From assembly GCA_965249745.1 (NCBI GenBank), contig OZ252252.1, positions 1,426,001 to 1,490,000 on the forward strand: 64,000 nucleotides of DNA. Direction: 5' to 3'. The stretch is from JANYHH01 sp965249745. Lineage in GTDB: Bacteria > Deinococcota > Deinococci > Deinococcales > JAAFIG01. Positions within the stretch are counted from its first letter, which is position 1. Each line of letters begins with the position of its first letter. The position numbers and the translations under genes are program-made. This document shows, piece by piece, positions 31,896 to 45,668 of the stretch. The notes below the pieces were generated by a model. The model was not told where the DNA came from, did no database searches, and worked only from the letters and a program-made list of their open reading frames with translations.

Positions 31896-32888
31896 ATGAA
31901 CAACGCAGGTGATCCGCAGTACCAGGAGAAAATGCGTGCCATCGCGGCACGTTTGCAATCACATCCGGGCAGCATCGTCATCGCCGCACACGAAGACCCC
32001 GACGGGGACGCCCTGGGCAGCGTGCTGGGCTTGTCCCGCGCCTTGGAAAAATTGGGCTTAAAAGCGGTTCCGGTCGGCGTCGCCCCGAAGTATCTGGAAT
32101 TCCTGCCAGACCCGGCTGAACTCACCCCGCAGCTCGAGACGCTCCCAGAGGGGGCGCTGCTGGTCGCGCTCGACAGCGCCGAAACGACGCGAGTCGTCGG
32201 CGTGCCGATGGATCAGGCGGGCGTCCCGGTCATCAACCTTGACCATCACGGTTCCAACCCGCGCTTCGGCGAAATCGCCTTGGTCAGCCCGGACAAGGCG
32301 GCGACCGCGCTCATGATCTTCGATCTGGTCGCCGCGCTCGGCGTCGCACTGGACCCGCGTATCGCTGCGCCGCTCTTGACAGGCGTCATCACCGACACGG
32401 GCTTCTTTCGGAACTCTAACGCCAACGCGGAAGTGTTGCGCGTGGCTGCCGACCTCGTGGAAGCTGGGGCCAGCATGGTTGACATCAACGAGGCGCTCGG
32501 GATCATGACCCGGAACTCCTACAAGATGCAATCCGAGGTCTACGCCACGATTCAATACGAACTCGGCGGCAAGCTCATCACGGCGTATGTAAACGACGCT
32601 ATGCTCACCCGCGTCGGCTGCACCTGGGAGGAAGTCGAATCGCTAGTCGGCTACCTTCGCAACGCCGAGGGGACGCAACTGGCGTGTCTGTACAAGGATT
32701 ACGGCGACCGGGTAAAGATTTCCCTGCGGTCACGCGGTCAGGTGAGCGCCCAGAACGTCGCCATCGCCTGCGGTGGTGGCGGTCACGTCGCGGCCGCCGG
32801 AGCCACGATCAACGGCTCGTTCGCGGACGCCAAAACAAAGCTGCTCGAGGAAGCCACGAAGGAATTCACCAGAGTCGGATTGCTGTAA
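31896..32888 (+). CDS. nrnA: Bifunctional oligoribonuclease / PAP phosphatase, DHH-DHHA1 family
   Basis: NrnA degrades nanoRNA and removes the 3' phosphate of pAp. The 330-residue protein shows the DHH-family motifs: AAHEDPDGDALGS (motif I), VALDSAETTR (II), INLDHHGSNPRFGEI (DHH, III), TGVITDTGFFRNSN (IV), and the C-terminal DHHA1 domain with GGGGHVAAAGATI. ATG 31896 has AGAGAGG seven bases upstream; the frame extends 55 codons further up without support. An intrinsic terminator follows the gene. Confidence 0.93.
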   Translation: MNNAGDPQYQEKMRAIAARLQSHPGSIVIAAHEDPDGDALGSVLGLSRALEKLGLKAVPVGVAPKYLEFLPDPAELTPQLETLPEGALLVALDSAETTRVVGVPMDQAGVPVINLDHHGSNPRFGEIALVSPDKAATALMIFDLVAALGVALDPRIAAPLLTGVITDTGFFRNSNANAEVLRVAADLVEAGASMVDINEALGIMTRNSYKMQSEVYATIQYELGGKLITAYVNDAMLTRVGCTWEEVESLVGYLRNAEGTQLACLYKDYGDRVKISLRSRGQVSAQNVAIACGGGGHVAAAGATINGSFADAKTKLLEEATKEFTRVGLL

Positions 32889-32912
32889 ACCATTTTCGCT
32901 TTCAGGCTCGAG

Positions 32913-32934
32913 ACCCCCGGAGACGGGGGTTTTT
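32913..32934 (+). terminator. Intrinsic terminator of nrnA
   Basis: The stem ACCCCCG-gaga-CGGGGGT (32913-32930) is followed by a T-run, 24 bases after the stop codon. Confidence 0.85.
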
Positions 32935-33062
32935 GCTCGCTCTCTGGCGACAGGATTTTCGCCTCGCCACTCGAGTACGAATTGACATCTGCTCGCCGCT
33001 CGAGTCTGTTGTATCGCTCAAGCCTCAAAGGGTGCTGGACGGATTCGTCGTTCACGTGTTCG

Positions 33063-33090
33063 GTAGGGGCGCAGCGTGCTGCACCCCTAC
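33063..33090. repeat. Short palindromic repeat (GTAGGGG type)
   Basis: The arms GTAGGGGCGCAG and CTGCACCCCTAC have one mismatch around CGTG. Related half-sites occur near 49193-49226. It lies 13 bases past the dnaE stop and may act as its 3' hairpin. Confidence 0.65.
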
Positions 33091-33102
33091 GGGTGCGTGT
33101 GA

Positions 33103-38310
<5,208 letters not shown>

Positions 38311-38316
38311 GGCGCT

Positions 38317-38322
38317 ATGCTA
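38317..38322 (-). promoter_or_regulatory. -10 box TAGCAT, leaderless promoter of dnaE
   Basis: TAGCAT on the minus strand is 6 nt before ATG 38310. Confidence 0.55.
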
Positions 38323-38349
38323 CGGCCGTAAAATGGGTTTGCCCAGGAC

Positions 38350-38376
38350 TTGACAGCGCCTCGAGTTCCGTATATC
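38350..38376 (+). promoter_or_regulatory. Sigma-70-type promoter of hicBA
   Basis: TTGACA (38350-38355) is followed by TATATC 15 bases later (38371-38376), or TATCTC 17 bases later. This gene has a 5' leader with a strong SD, unlike the leaderless genes. Confidence 0.6.
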
Positions 38377-38411
38377 TCAGCTTCACAAGACAGCCCCAGG
38401 AGGAACTAACA

Positions 38412-38615
38412 ATGTCGTTCACAGCCGTTTTGACACCCGCAGAGGAGGGGGGCTTCGTCGCCTTCAATCCAGAGACCGGCACCACCACGCAAGGCGAAAC
38501 CGTTCAAGAAGCGATTGCCAACTTGAAAGAGGCGACCACCCTGTACCTCGAGGAATTTCCGATGACGGTGACGGCACATCCGCTCGTCACAACCTTCGAC
38601 ATTGGACATGCCTAA
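38412..38615 (+). CDS. hicB: HicB antitoxin
   Basis: A 67-residue HicB: MSFTAVLTPAEEGGFVAFNPETGTTTQGETVQEAIANLKEATTLYLEE (in parts) has the partial RNase-H-like fold with the T-Q-G-E-T-x-x-E-A-x-x-N-L signature. HicB sequesters HicA and usually represses the operon, although no C-terminal DNA-binding domain is present here. AGGAGGA lies eight bases before the ATG. The stop overlaps hicA by eight bases. The order (antitoxin first) is the less common one. Confidence 0.9.
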   Translation: MSFTAVLTPAEEGGFVAFNPETGTTTQGETVQEAIANLKEATTLYLEEFPMTVTAHPLVTTFDIGHA

Positions 38616-38829
38616 ATTTCCAGGTCTGTCTGGGCAAGACATGGTTCGCGCACTCGAGAAACTTGGTTTTATCATCGTTCGGCAGTCTAGAAGCCACATC
38701 ATCATGCGCCGAGGTGTGGTTGGTTGCGTCGTGCCGAATCACAAAGAGGTCAAGGTCGGAACTGTAAACGGTGTTTTGCGACAGGCGGGGGTCTCCGCAG
38801 ACGAATTTGCTCTGGCATTGCGCGGCTGA
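38608..38829 (+). CDS. hicA: HicA mRNA interferase toxin
   Basis: A 73-residue HicA with double-stranded-RNA-binding-like fold: LSGQDMVRALEKLGFIIVRQSRSHIIM carries G-F-x-x-x-R-Q-x-G/S-S-H, where the catalytic His is the one in R-S-H. VPNHKEVKVGTVNGVLRQAGVS completes the domain. The chosen ATG 38608 sits inside the end of hicB, so translation is coupled. No terminator hairpin is seen downstream. Confidence 0.9.
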   Translation: MPKFPGLSGQDMVRALEKLGFIIVRQSRSHIIMRRGVVGCVVPNHKEVKVGTVNGVLRQAGVSADEFALALRG

Positions 38830-39079
38830 GATTGAGAATTCTCTCGGGGATAACAGATTCTCGAGCAGCAAGCATTGCTTTCGAGTAGTTGTGCGCGTTG
38901 TGACACGGGGGAGCAACATTTCGAGCAGCTCAGTCAAAGGGCTTACCGATGTTTGACCTCGGCTAAGGCGTTCCACTGTGCGTGGCGGATAGAGAAGCGC
39001 GAAGGATTCGCCCACCCCCTACATTGGCTACCGCTCGAGCCACGTCTCCAGAACTCATCAAGCGCCTTCGCTCAAGGAA

Positions 39080-39085
39080 TAGCCT
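39080..39085 (+). promoter_or_regulatory. -10 box TAGCCT, leaderless promoter of the hydrolase
   Basis: TAGCCT is 7 nt before ATG 39093. Confidence 0.45.
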
Positions 39086-39092
39086 TACCCGC

Positions 39093-39902
39093 ATGATGGA
39101 ATTCCGCGACGATGACCTGATCGAATTCGCAGCCCACGGCGCTCGAGCCTTGCCTCAAACACAGATTCAGGGTTACGTCGAACACGACCGCGCGAGCATT
39201 TGGTACTCGAGTTTCGGTTCCGGGGAGCCAGTCGTTTTCCTACACGGCGGATTGGGCCACAGCGGAAACTGGGGCTATCAGGTTTCAGCGTTGGTGGAGC
39301 ATGGCTATCAGGTGATCGTGATTGACAGCCGGGGGCACGGTCGCAGCACCAGGGACTCGAGACCGTACTCCTACGACCTCATGGCATCCGATGTGCTGGC
39401 GGTGCTGGACTCGTTAGGGATTGAACAAGCCAGTTTCGTCGGTTGGAGCGATGGTGCGGTCATCGCTCTGTCACTCGCCATGAACCATCCCGCTCGAGTC
39501 GCACGGGTGTTCTTTTTCGCCTGCAATGTGGACTCAGGCGGCACGAAAGACTTCGAGTTCACGCCCGTCGTGAGACGCTGCTTCGACCGGAACGTCGCGG
39601 ATTACGCCCAGCTCTCAGCCACGCCAGACGACTTTGAGACGTTCGCCAGCGCCGTGGGTGAGATGCAGCGAACCCAGCCCAATTACAGCTCCAGTGACCT
39701 CGAGCGGGTTCGGGTTCCGGTGACGAGTGCGTTGAGTCAAAAGGACGAGTTCATTAAGCTGGAACACGCTCAGTATCTCGCGGCGACGATTCCCGGCGCG
39801 GTGTTCGTGGAATTACCTGATGTCAGTCACTTCGCGCCCGTGCAGCGACCGGAGAGATTCAATCAGGCAATTTTGGATTTTCTTGGCAGACCTGAACGCT
39901 AG
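39093..39902 (+). CDS. Alpha/beta-fold hydrolase
   Basis: The 269-residue protein has the hydrolase order: oxyanion loop PVVFLHGGLGHSGNW, strand VIVIDSRGHGRS, nucleophile elbow VGWSDGA (Ser), a small lid with FFFACNV, an acid near ALSQKDEFI, and the catalytic His in DVSHFAPVQRPERF. This arrangement fits esterases and dienelactone- or haloperoxidase-like enzymes; the substrate is unknown. ATG 39093 is chosen because TAGCCT precedes it by seven bases; the frame extends upstream to 38982 in unlikely Arg/Pro-rich sequence. Confidence 0.88.
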   Translation: MMEFRDDDLIEFAAHGARALPQTQIQGYVEHDRASIWYSSFGSGEPVVFLHGGLGHSGNWGYQVSALVEHGYQVIVIDSRGHGRSTRDSRPYSYDLMASDVLAVLDSLGIEQASFVGWSDGAVIALSLAMNHPARVARVFFFACNVDSGGTKDFEFTPVVRRCFDRNVADYAQLSATPDDFETFASAVGEMQRTQPNYSSSDLERVRVPVTSALSQKDEFIKLEHAQYLAATIPGAVFVELPDVSHFAPVQRPERFNQAILDFLGRPER

Positions 39903-40015
39903 CTCGAGTTTCATCGCGGATTGCCCAACTCGGGTGCCTGCCCTCGAGTTCTTGGCTGGCTGCAATCTCCGATTCGCCTTGTCAGGCTCGAGCGGCAGGA
40001 CTCTGCTGAAGCTTG

Positions 40016-41134
40016 TCAGTTTCGGCTCTGCGTGTCCGCCGCATCACGTAGAGCGTCACCACAGAAATTAAAAGCCAGTACTGACAGCACGATCATCAAG
40101 CCCGGCGTCAGCAACCACGGGTGTTGCGTCAGGGCGCTGAAGCCCTCCTCGCGCACGGCGCTGAGTAGGATGCCCCAGCTTGTCATCGGCTCCTTGACGC
40201 CCAACCCCAGAAATGACAGGGCGCTTTCGCCAAGGATGTAACCGGGAATTGCCAGCGATGCGGTGATAATCAGGTAACTCGTCAGGTTCGGGACAATGTG
40301 CCGCAAGATAATGCGGAGGTCGCTCGCGCCCAAAGCTTTGGCAGCTTGGGTGTAATCAATTGATTTGGCGCTCAGCACCTGCCCGCGCACCACGCGGGCC
40401 AGTCCGGCCCAGCCGATGATGCTCAGCACCGCGACGATGCCCAGGTAGACGTAACTGCTGGGCCACGAGGCGGGGATGACGTAGGACAGCGCCAGCAGAA
40501 TCGGTAGGCGCGGGAAGCTCAGCAGCACCTCAATTAATCGTTGAATCAGTAAGTCCACGATCCCGCCGTAATAGCCGCTGATGCCGCCCATGAAAATGCC
40601 GATGCTGAAACTGATCAGAATGCCGATGATGCCGACCGTCAAGGACACCTGCGCTCCGACCAGCGTCCTCGAGAACAGGCAGCGCCCCAGCTTGTCGGTC
40701 CCGAGCGGGAAGTAATAGCCGTTAGCGACGCCGAACAGGTGGACATTGGTCTTGAAGATCCCGAGCAGCTTGTACTCTTCGCCTTTGGTGAACAAGCGAA
40801 TTGGTTCGGGAGCCTCACGGTTCTCCTTGTAGAGCTTCTGAAAGGTCACCGGATCTTTGGTGACGGTCATCGGATAGGTGAACGGGGCGCGCAGAGCACC
40901 GTTATAGAACAGGTAAATGCCTTGCGGCGGCTGGAATGGCGCGTCGAAGTGCTGAGTCTCGATGCTGTACGGACTGAAGAACCCGGCAAAGATCATCAGT
41001 GTGTACAACACGATTAGAATCCACAGTCCGACGACGCCCAAGCGGTTCCGCCGAAAGCGACGCACGGCCAGTTGCAACGGGCTGAGCGAAGCCTTGCGGG
41101 TTGTCTCCAAAGCTGGAACGGCGGCCACGGTCAT
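40016..41134 (-). CDS. Peptide/nickel-type ABC transporter permease (DppC-like)
   Basis: The protein (372 residues) has an N-terminal OppC_N segment (RRFRRNRLGVVGLWILIVLYTLMIFAGFFSPY in parts), a periplasmic insert of about 90 residues with GTDKLGRCLFSRTLVGAQVSL, the usual entry to the permease domain, and the EAA loop YTQAAKALGASDLRIILRHIVPNL. It forms a pair with the upstream DppB-like gene. No binding protein or ATPase is nearby, so those parts must be elsewhere. ATG 41134 and GTG 41149 are both possible starts. The substrate is unknown. Confidence 0.9.
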   Translation of the reverse strand: MTVAAVPALETTRKASLSPLQLAVRRFRRNRLGVVGLWILIVLYTLMIFAGFFSPYSIETQHFDAPFQPPQGIYLFYNGALRAPFTYPMTVTKDPVTFQKLYKENREAPEPIRLFTKGEEYKLLGIFKTNVHLFGVANGYYFPLGTDKLGRCLFSRTLVGAQVSLTVGIIGILISFSIGIFMGGISGYYGGIVDLLIQRLIEVLLSFPRLPILLALSYVIPASWPSSYVYLGIVAVLSIIGWAGLARVVRGQVLSAKSIDYTQAAKALGASDLRIILRHIVPNLTSYLIITASLAIPGYILGESALSFLGLGVKEPMTSWGILLSAVREEGFSALTQHPWLLTPGLMIVLSVLAFNFCGDALRDAADTQSRN

Positions 41135-41197
41135 AGGGTGTGTCCCCACTCGAGTCTGGAAGCTTTGACTCTTTCTTTCAAGCTTGGGGAATCCGTT

Positions 41198-42169
41198 TCA
41201 CTCATAGCGAATCCTCGGGTCCACGGACGCCAGCGCGATATCGGCCAGCAGATTCCCAACCATCAGCATTAGTGCGCTCAACAGCAGAATCGTCATCACG
41301 ACGTACTGATCCTTGGCCAGCAAACTGCTGTACAGAAAGGGTCCAATCGTCGGCAGGTTCATCACGACCGCGCCGATCAAGGTCCCGGACACCAGTTCTG
41401 AGAAGCTCAGACCGGCGCTCGAGATCAGCGGGTTCAAGGCGTTTCGGACCGCGTGCCGGTAAATCACGATCCGTTCGTTCAAGCCCTTGCTGCGAGCGGT
41501 TCGCACGTAATCCTGGGTCAGCACGTCCAGCGTGCTGGCGCGCATCTGGCGTTGCAGGCTGGCGATATGATTTAGCCCGAAGACGAGAATCGCGGGCCAC
41601 AAGTGGTTCAGGTGATCCCAAAATTTGGCCCAGCTCCACGGCGCGTCAATGAACTCGTTGCTGAACAGCCCGCCAACGTTCGTGCCGCCCCAGCTCAAAA
41701 TTAAGGAAAACAGCAGCAACCCCAGCAGAAAATCAGGAATCGCCAGCCCGATATACCCGAAGAAGCTGGCCACGCTGTCCACGATGCCGTTCTTCCGCAC
41801 GGCCGTGAAGATCCCCAGCGGAATCGCCACGAGCCAACTGAATAGCAGCGACAACCCGGCCACCTCGAGGGTCCAGACCAGGTAATCGGCGATCAGTCCC
41901 GTCACGGGGCGGTTGTTGACGAACGAGTACCCGAAATCCAGTCGCGTCACGATGCCCCAGATCCAATTGCCGTACTGCACTAGTAACGGCTGATTCAGAC
42001 CGTACTGAACTTTGATGCGCTCCACGGTTTCCGCCGAGAAACGCGGGTCTTCCAGGTACGCGTCTATGAAACTCGTGGGTTGCAACTGAATCACCATGAA
42101 CGCCACGAACGACACCAGCAGCAGCGTTGGCAGGATGGTCAGGGCGCGTTTTAGCAGGAAGCTCAGCAT
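41198..42169 (-). CDS. Peptide/nickel-type ABC transporter permease (DppB-like)
   Basis: A 323-residue permease with six membrane helices. It starts with the typical MLSFLLKRALTILPTLLLVS, has the PLLVQYGNWIWGIVTRLDFGYSF segment of the DppB/OppB family and the EAA loop DYVRTARSKGLNERIVIYRHAVRNAL (in parts), and ends LASVDPRIRYE, a family hallmark. First gene of the dppBC-like pair; the two are 63 bases apart. Confidence 0.92.
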   Translation of the reverse strand: MLSFLLKRALTILPTLLLVSFVAFMVIQLQPTSFIDAYLEDPRFSAETVERIKVQYGLNQPLLVQYGNWIWGIVTRLDFGYSFVNNRPVTGLIADYLVWTLEVAGLSLLFSWLVAIPLGIFTAVRKNGIVDSVASFFGYIGLAIPDFLLGLLLFSLILSWGGTNVGGLFSNEFIDAPWSWAKFWDHLNHLWPAILVFGLNHIASLQRQMRASTLDVLTQDYVRTARSKGLNERIVIYRHAVRNALNPLISSAGLSFSELVSGTLIGAVVMNLPTIGPFLYSSLLAKDQYVVMTILLLSALMLMVGNLLADIALASVDPRIRYE

Positions 42170-42206
42170 AGGGCTTGCCCAGGAGCATACCGCAGGAGTT
42201 AACCGG

Positions 42207-42608
42207 CTATCCCTGCGGCGCGGGAAACTCGAGGCTGAGATGGGCCGGGGACGGATGCGAGACCTTGGAGGGTCGCCCCTCGAGTTTCAGTCGGGCGTGC
42301 GCCTCCGTCCACGACGGCAGGTCAGCCGATGCCTGCTCCCAACGCAGCATCGTCGCCTCGTCGCAGAGTTCAGCCAAGTGCGGCAGGGCCGCGCCGTGGG
42401 CGCTGGAGTTTCGGAAGGCTCGCATGGCAGCTTCACTCTGCCAGACGGTCGCGTTCCAGAAGGTCAAGTTGGCATCCTCTAGGAACGCGGCGTTCAGGCA
42501 ACCGTCGGCGCGGCCCACCTGTTCGACGCTGCCCATCGCGTGCGGCCCGAAGGTCATCATGAACTCGGGGCTGCGGACGCGTAAACGGGCCACGACGACT
42601 AGGGGCAT
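42207..42608 (-). CDS. DUF3291/antibiotic-biosynthesis-monooxygenase-like protein
   Basis: The 133-residue protein (MPLVVVARLRVRSPEFMMTF start, then WNATVWQSEAAMRAFRNSSAHGAALPHLAEL) has the dimeric alpha-beta barrel pattern, with F-W-x-A-T-x-W at the strand and M-x-x-F-x-x-x-x-x-H at the helix. Such proteins are small heme- or quinone-handling enzymes or have no known role. TATGCT lies five bases before the ATG. Substrate unknown. Confidence 0.7.
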   Translation of the reverse strand: MPLVVVARLRVRSPEFMMTFGPHAMGSVEQVGRADGCLNAAFLEDANLTFWNATVWQSEAAMRAFRNSSAHGAALPHLAELCDEATMLRWEQASADLPSWTEAHARLKLEGRPSKVSHPSPAHLSLEFPAPQG

Positions 42609-42613
42609 GGGAG

Positions 42614-42619
42614 AGCATA
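42614..42619 (-). promoter_or_regulatory. -10 box TATGCT, leaderless promoter of the DUF3291-like gene
   Basis: TATGCT on the minus strand is 5 nt before ATG 42608. Confidence 0.5.
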
Positions 42620-42802
42620 CGTCGCCGAGCAGGGTGAGCGGGTGTCTTGGCTCGAGGGGAAGGGAATTGTAACTTTTCGTCGTCAGAGCGCTGTTCGCTC
42701 GAGATTGATGAAGGTCAGTGCGGGGTGTGACACGGGTTCTCGAGGAGCTACTACGCAGCGGATTGACGTTGTGATCGCCCCGGCTTCTTTAGGATGACAC
42801 GA

Positions 42803-42828
42803 ACAGGGCGAGCCGAAACCCGCCCTGT
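42803..42828 (-). terminator. Stem-loop after the Arg/Gly-rich gene
   Basis: ACAGGGCG and CGCCCTGT pair around a 10-nt loop, 18 bases beyond the stop at 42846; only a weak U-run follows. Confidence 0.55.
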
Positions 42829-42845
42829 CTTAACTCGCGTTTGCT

Positions 42846-43739
42846 TTACCCTTCGCGGCGCTTGCCGAACCCGTGATCCTTGCGACGCCCGAAGCCGCGC
42901 GAATCGCTGTCGCCACTAGGTCTCGAGTCACCGCTGGGTCTCGATTCCCGGTTGAAGCTCGGACGGTCGCCACTGGGTCGGTCACCGCTGCCGCTCGGAC
43001 GCGAATCGCGCCCGAAGCTGGGTCGTTCATTGCCGCCCCCGCGCGAGGTTTCGCTACGGAAACCGCTCGGGCGGGCCTCACGGTTGAAACTGGTGCGGTC
43101 GCCGCCGCGTGAATCGCGGTTGAAGCTCGGACGATCACTGCTGGGTCGGTCCCCACCGGGTCGGTCACTGCCGCCACGGGAGTCGCGCCCGAAGCTGGGA
43201 CGCGAGTCACGGTCGCCTGAGCCACGGTTAAAGCCGCCGGGTCGCGCATCGCGGTTAAACGAGGAGCGTTCCCCGCCACCTCGAGGGTCACGGCTGAAGC
43301 TGGGACGGGCATCACGGTCACCGGAGCCACGGTTGAAGCCCGGTCGGTCACCGCCGCCGCTCCGTTCAAAGCGCGGGCGCTCCGAGGAGAACTCGCGGCG
43401 CGGACGATCCGAATCGCCGCGTGGTCGGAACTCGCGCGGGCTTTCGCCGTTCCGGGACTCACCGCCTGATTTCTCCAGCTTCTTTTCCAGCTTGCGAACG
43501 ATGCTGGTCAGTTCCTCGATCCGAGCGGTCAGGACACCCAACTGAATCTCGATTCCGCTCACGGCCTCGGCGGGCAGACTGGCGGCCTCGTCGTCGTCCA
43601 TGACCTCGTACTGCTCCTGCTCCGCATCGTCCGCCAGGGTGATCCCCTCGAGTTCCTCGGTGGCGGTTTCAATTGTGTCCTCTTGCAAATCCGTTTCGTC
43701 TGGGACGAGATCGGATTCGGTTTTCTTCTTGCGCGGCAT
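42846..43739 (-). CDS. Acidic coiled-coil protein with a long Arg/Gly/Ser/Phe-rich disordered repeat tail
   Basis: Residues 1-60 are strongly acidic (ETDLQEDTIETATEELEG), about 62-92 form a predicted coiled coil (IEIQLGVLTARIEELTSIVRKLEKKLEK in parts), and from about 100 to the end the protein is a low-complexity array built on D/E-R-P-S-F-N/G-R-D-S-R-G-G units (about 15 imperfect copies of 8-13 residues). RGG-rich tails of this kind bind RNA and can drive condensation in other organisms; here that is inference. MPRKKK is the start; AAGAAGG lies five bases upstream, and TATGAT about 45 bases further back gives a leader. The family is unknown to me. Confidence 0.8.
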   Translation of the reverse strand: MPRKKKTESDLVPDETDLQEDTIETATEELEGITLADDAEQEQYEVMDDDEAASLPAEAVSGIEIQLGVLTARIEELTSIVRKLEKKLEKSGGESRNGESPREFRPRGDSDRPRREFSSERPRFERSGGGDRPGFNRGSGDRDARPSFSRDPRGGGERSSFNRDARPGGFNRGSGDRDSRPSFGRDSRGGSDRPGGDRPSSDRPSFNRDSRGGDRTSFNREARPSGFRSETSRGGGNERPSFGRDSRPSGSGDRPSGDRPSFNRESRPSGDSRPSGDSDSRGFGRRKDHGFGKRREG

Positions 43740-43789
43740 GACAACCTTCTTTCTTCCCGCCCGGTCTGGGCGTAGCGCGCCATCATAGC

Positions 43790-44659
43790 CTAAATTCGTT
43801 GCTCCTGCCGCGAGCGGTTGACGGGAGCAGCAGACTCGAGGGGCGCGGGCAAAATCTCGATCCCAGCGCTGGGCTGGTACAGTACCTTAGAGTCGTTGCG
43901 GGTCACGAGGCGTTCCCTGACGGTCTGTCCGGTTCGGCGGTCGTGAACGACCTGATGCATTGTGTTGCGGCGATAAATCGCCCCGTCGGAGCGCCTGTAA
44001 AAGCAATGATCTCGTTCGACGATTTTGTAACTGTGTGGGTGGGTCGCGTTCGTCCAGAGTGCGCCTTGCAGGTGCGATGCACTCAGCCAGACGTGCAACC
44101 CGAGCGGGTGTGGTGTGGCGTTGCGTAGTCGTAGATCCACGTAGTTGTAGTACACGCTCGCGCCGCTTCCAAACGGCAGCACACGGCCCGAGTCGGGGAA
44201 AATATCCACCGAGTGATGGTGGTGTTCCAACACCTCGAGCGGGCTGTGGAGCGCCATCCAGTACAGCAAATTCGCAAGCTGGCACAGCCCGCCACCGATT
44301 CCTTGGGTCACAGTTCCGTCCTGAATTAACATGCCGCTCGTGAACCCGTGCGCGGCCGAGACCCTGCCGAGCAGTTTCCAAAAGCTCAGCACCTGACCCG
44401 GCTCGAGGCGCAGGTGGGTGAATTTTGGCACGGCGATTTGTAGATTGTGAATCTTGCCGTCCAGTAGCTGGGTTTCTCCGAGCTTACGGCGCAGCAAGGA
44501 TTTGTGGCGCGAGAACACCGTGACCCGCTCCAGTGTCTCGGCGTCGTGCTGTAAGCGGTAGCGTGCGCCGCTCGTCTGATGGGTGCGCTCGAGAATTTTC
44601 AACTCCTCGATCGCCGGTTTCAGCGCCGGGAAACGCTTGGACAGAGGGGTGCGCGGCAC
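43790..44659 (-). CDS. VanW-family protein
   Basis: The 289-residue protein carries the VanW domain: LQIAVPKFTHLRLEPGQVLSFWKLLGRVSAAHGF (in parts), GIGGGLCQLANLLYWMALHSPLEVLEHHHHSVD and GSGASVYYNYVDLRLRN. VanW proteins accompany some vancomycin-resistance clusters, but most have no resistance role and an unknown cell-envelope-linked function. The GTG start (44659) has TAAAAT six bases upstream. It ends close to the promoter of the Arg/Gly-rich gene on the same strand. Confidence 0.9.
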   Translation of the reverse strand: MPRTPLSKRFPALKPAIEELKILERTHQTSGARYRLQHDAETLERVTVFSRHKSLLRRKLGETQLLDGKIHNLQIAVPKFTHLRLEPGQVLSFWKLLGRVSAAHGFTSGMLIQDGTVTQGIGGGLCQLANLLYWMALHSPLEVLEHHHHSVDIFPDSGRVLPFGSGASVYYNYVDLRLRNATPHPLGLHVWLSASHLQGALWTNATHPHSYKIVERDHCFYRRSDGAIYRRNTMHQVVHDRRTGQTVRERLVTRNDSKVLYQPSAGIEILPAPLESAAPVNRSRQEQRI

Positions 44660-44665
44660 GAGCAG

Positions 44666-44671
44666 ATTTTA
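44666..44671 (-). promoter_or_regulatory. -10 box TAAAAT, leaderless promoter of the vanW-like gene
   Basis: TAAAAT on the minus strand is 6 nt before GTG 44659. Confidence 0.5.
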
Positions 44672-44713
44672 AGCCAGTCTGCGATCATTGCAGAGCTGTC
44701 ACCTTTGAGGTTT

Positions 44714-45556
44714 TCAAACCCCCGCGATCCGTTCCGATTCCTGCCACAGGCGCTTCTGGGCAGCGACATCCTGGCTGGCGGGGCTGGGAAGGGCTGGGCG
44801 CTTGTTGTTAAAGTACGTGCCAGTCACGCCCTTCACCTCGTCGCTCGAGGCGAGGTACAGGCTCGTCTCAGCGCCCTGCTCCGGCGAGATCATCGCGGAG
44901 GGAATGAAACGCATGAGCTTGAATAGAAAGCCCCAGAAGCCTTTCGAGCCTTGCGCGAACCCGGTGGCGACGACACCGGGATGCAACGAGTTGGCGGTCA
45001 CGTTGCCTCCCTCCAAGCGCCGCGCCAGTTCGTCGGTGAACATGATGTTCATCAGCTTGGACTTGCCGTAGACGTTCATGCCCGCGTAACGCTGACTTTG
45101 CAGGTCGTCAAAGTCCAACTTGCCAAACCGATGCGCCTCGCTCGAGACATTGACCACCCGGCCGCCTGGGGCCGCCTCGAGGTTGGGGAGCAGCAGCCTC
45201 GTCAGCAGGAAGTAACTCATGTGGTTCAGCGCGAAGGTCATTTCCAGGTTCTCTTTCGTCACCCGGCGCTCGGTGAAGATCGCGCCCGCGTTATTGACCA
45301 GCACGTCCAGCGCGTCAATCCGGGATTTGATCTGATCCGCCAGTCGGCGCGTCTCTGACATCAGTGACAGGTCTGCCAACAGCAGTTCGACCGCCTCGTT
45401 GCCGCTTCCCGCTTTGATCTCAGCCAGGGCTGCCTGCCCCTTCTGGGGGTCGCGCCCGACGATCAAGACCCGAGCGCCCTGCCGCGCCAGCTCCAGCGCC
45501 GTGATCTTGCCGATGCCGTTCGTCGCGCCCGTGACGAGGACCGTCCTAGCGTTCAT
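44714..45556 (-). CDS. Short-chain dehydrogenase/reductase (retinol dehydrogenase-like)
   Basis: A 280-residue classical SDR: TVLVTGATNGIGKITALELA cofactor loop, VLVNNAGAIFTERRVTKENLEMTFALNHMSYFLLTRLL (in parts), VNVSSEAH and Y-G-K-S-K-L for the catalytic Ser/Tyr/Lys, then NSLHPGVVATGF and SPEQGAETSLYLASS. It is in the same branch as the SDR at 23135-24031 but is not in a regulated cassette. The substrate is unknown. No SD or leaderless -10 is clear, so its promoter is uncertain. Confidence 0.92.
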   Translation of the reverse strand: MNARTVLVTGATNGIGKITALELARQGARVLIVGRDPQKGQAALAEIKAGSGNEAVELLLADLSLMSETRRLADQIKSRIDALDVLVNNAGAIFTERRVTKENLEMTFALNHMSYFLLTRLLLPNLEAAPGGRVVNVSSEAHRFGKLDFDDLQSQRYAGMNVYGKSKLMNIMFTDELARRLEGGNVTANSLHPGVVATGFAQGSKGFWGFLFKLMRFIPSAMISPEQGAETSLYLASSDEVKGVTGTYFNNKRPALPSPASQDVAAQKRLWQESERIAGV

Positions 45557-45656
45557 GGTTTAACCCGTTCATGGCTCAGCCTACCCTCTGGGAGCCGTCA
45601 GGGCTGTATGGCGCAGTTGGGCGAATGAGGATGGGAGCCTGACAGGTCGGACACGG

Positions 45657-45662
45657 TAGGCT
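45657..45662 (+). promoter_or_regulatory. -10 box TAGGCT, leaderless promoter of the EamA-family gene
   Basis: TAGGCT is 6 nt before GTG 45669. Confidence 0.45.
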
Positions 45663-45668
45663 TTGAGC

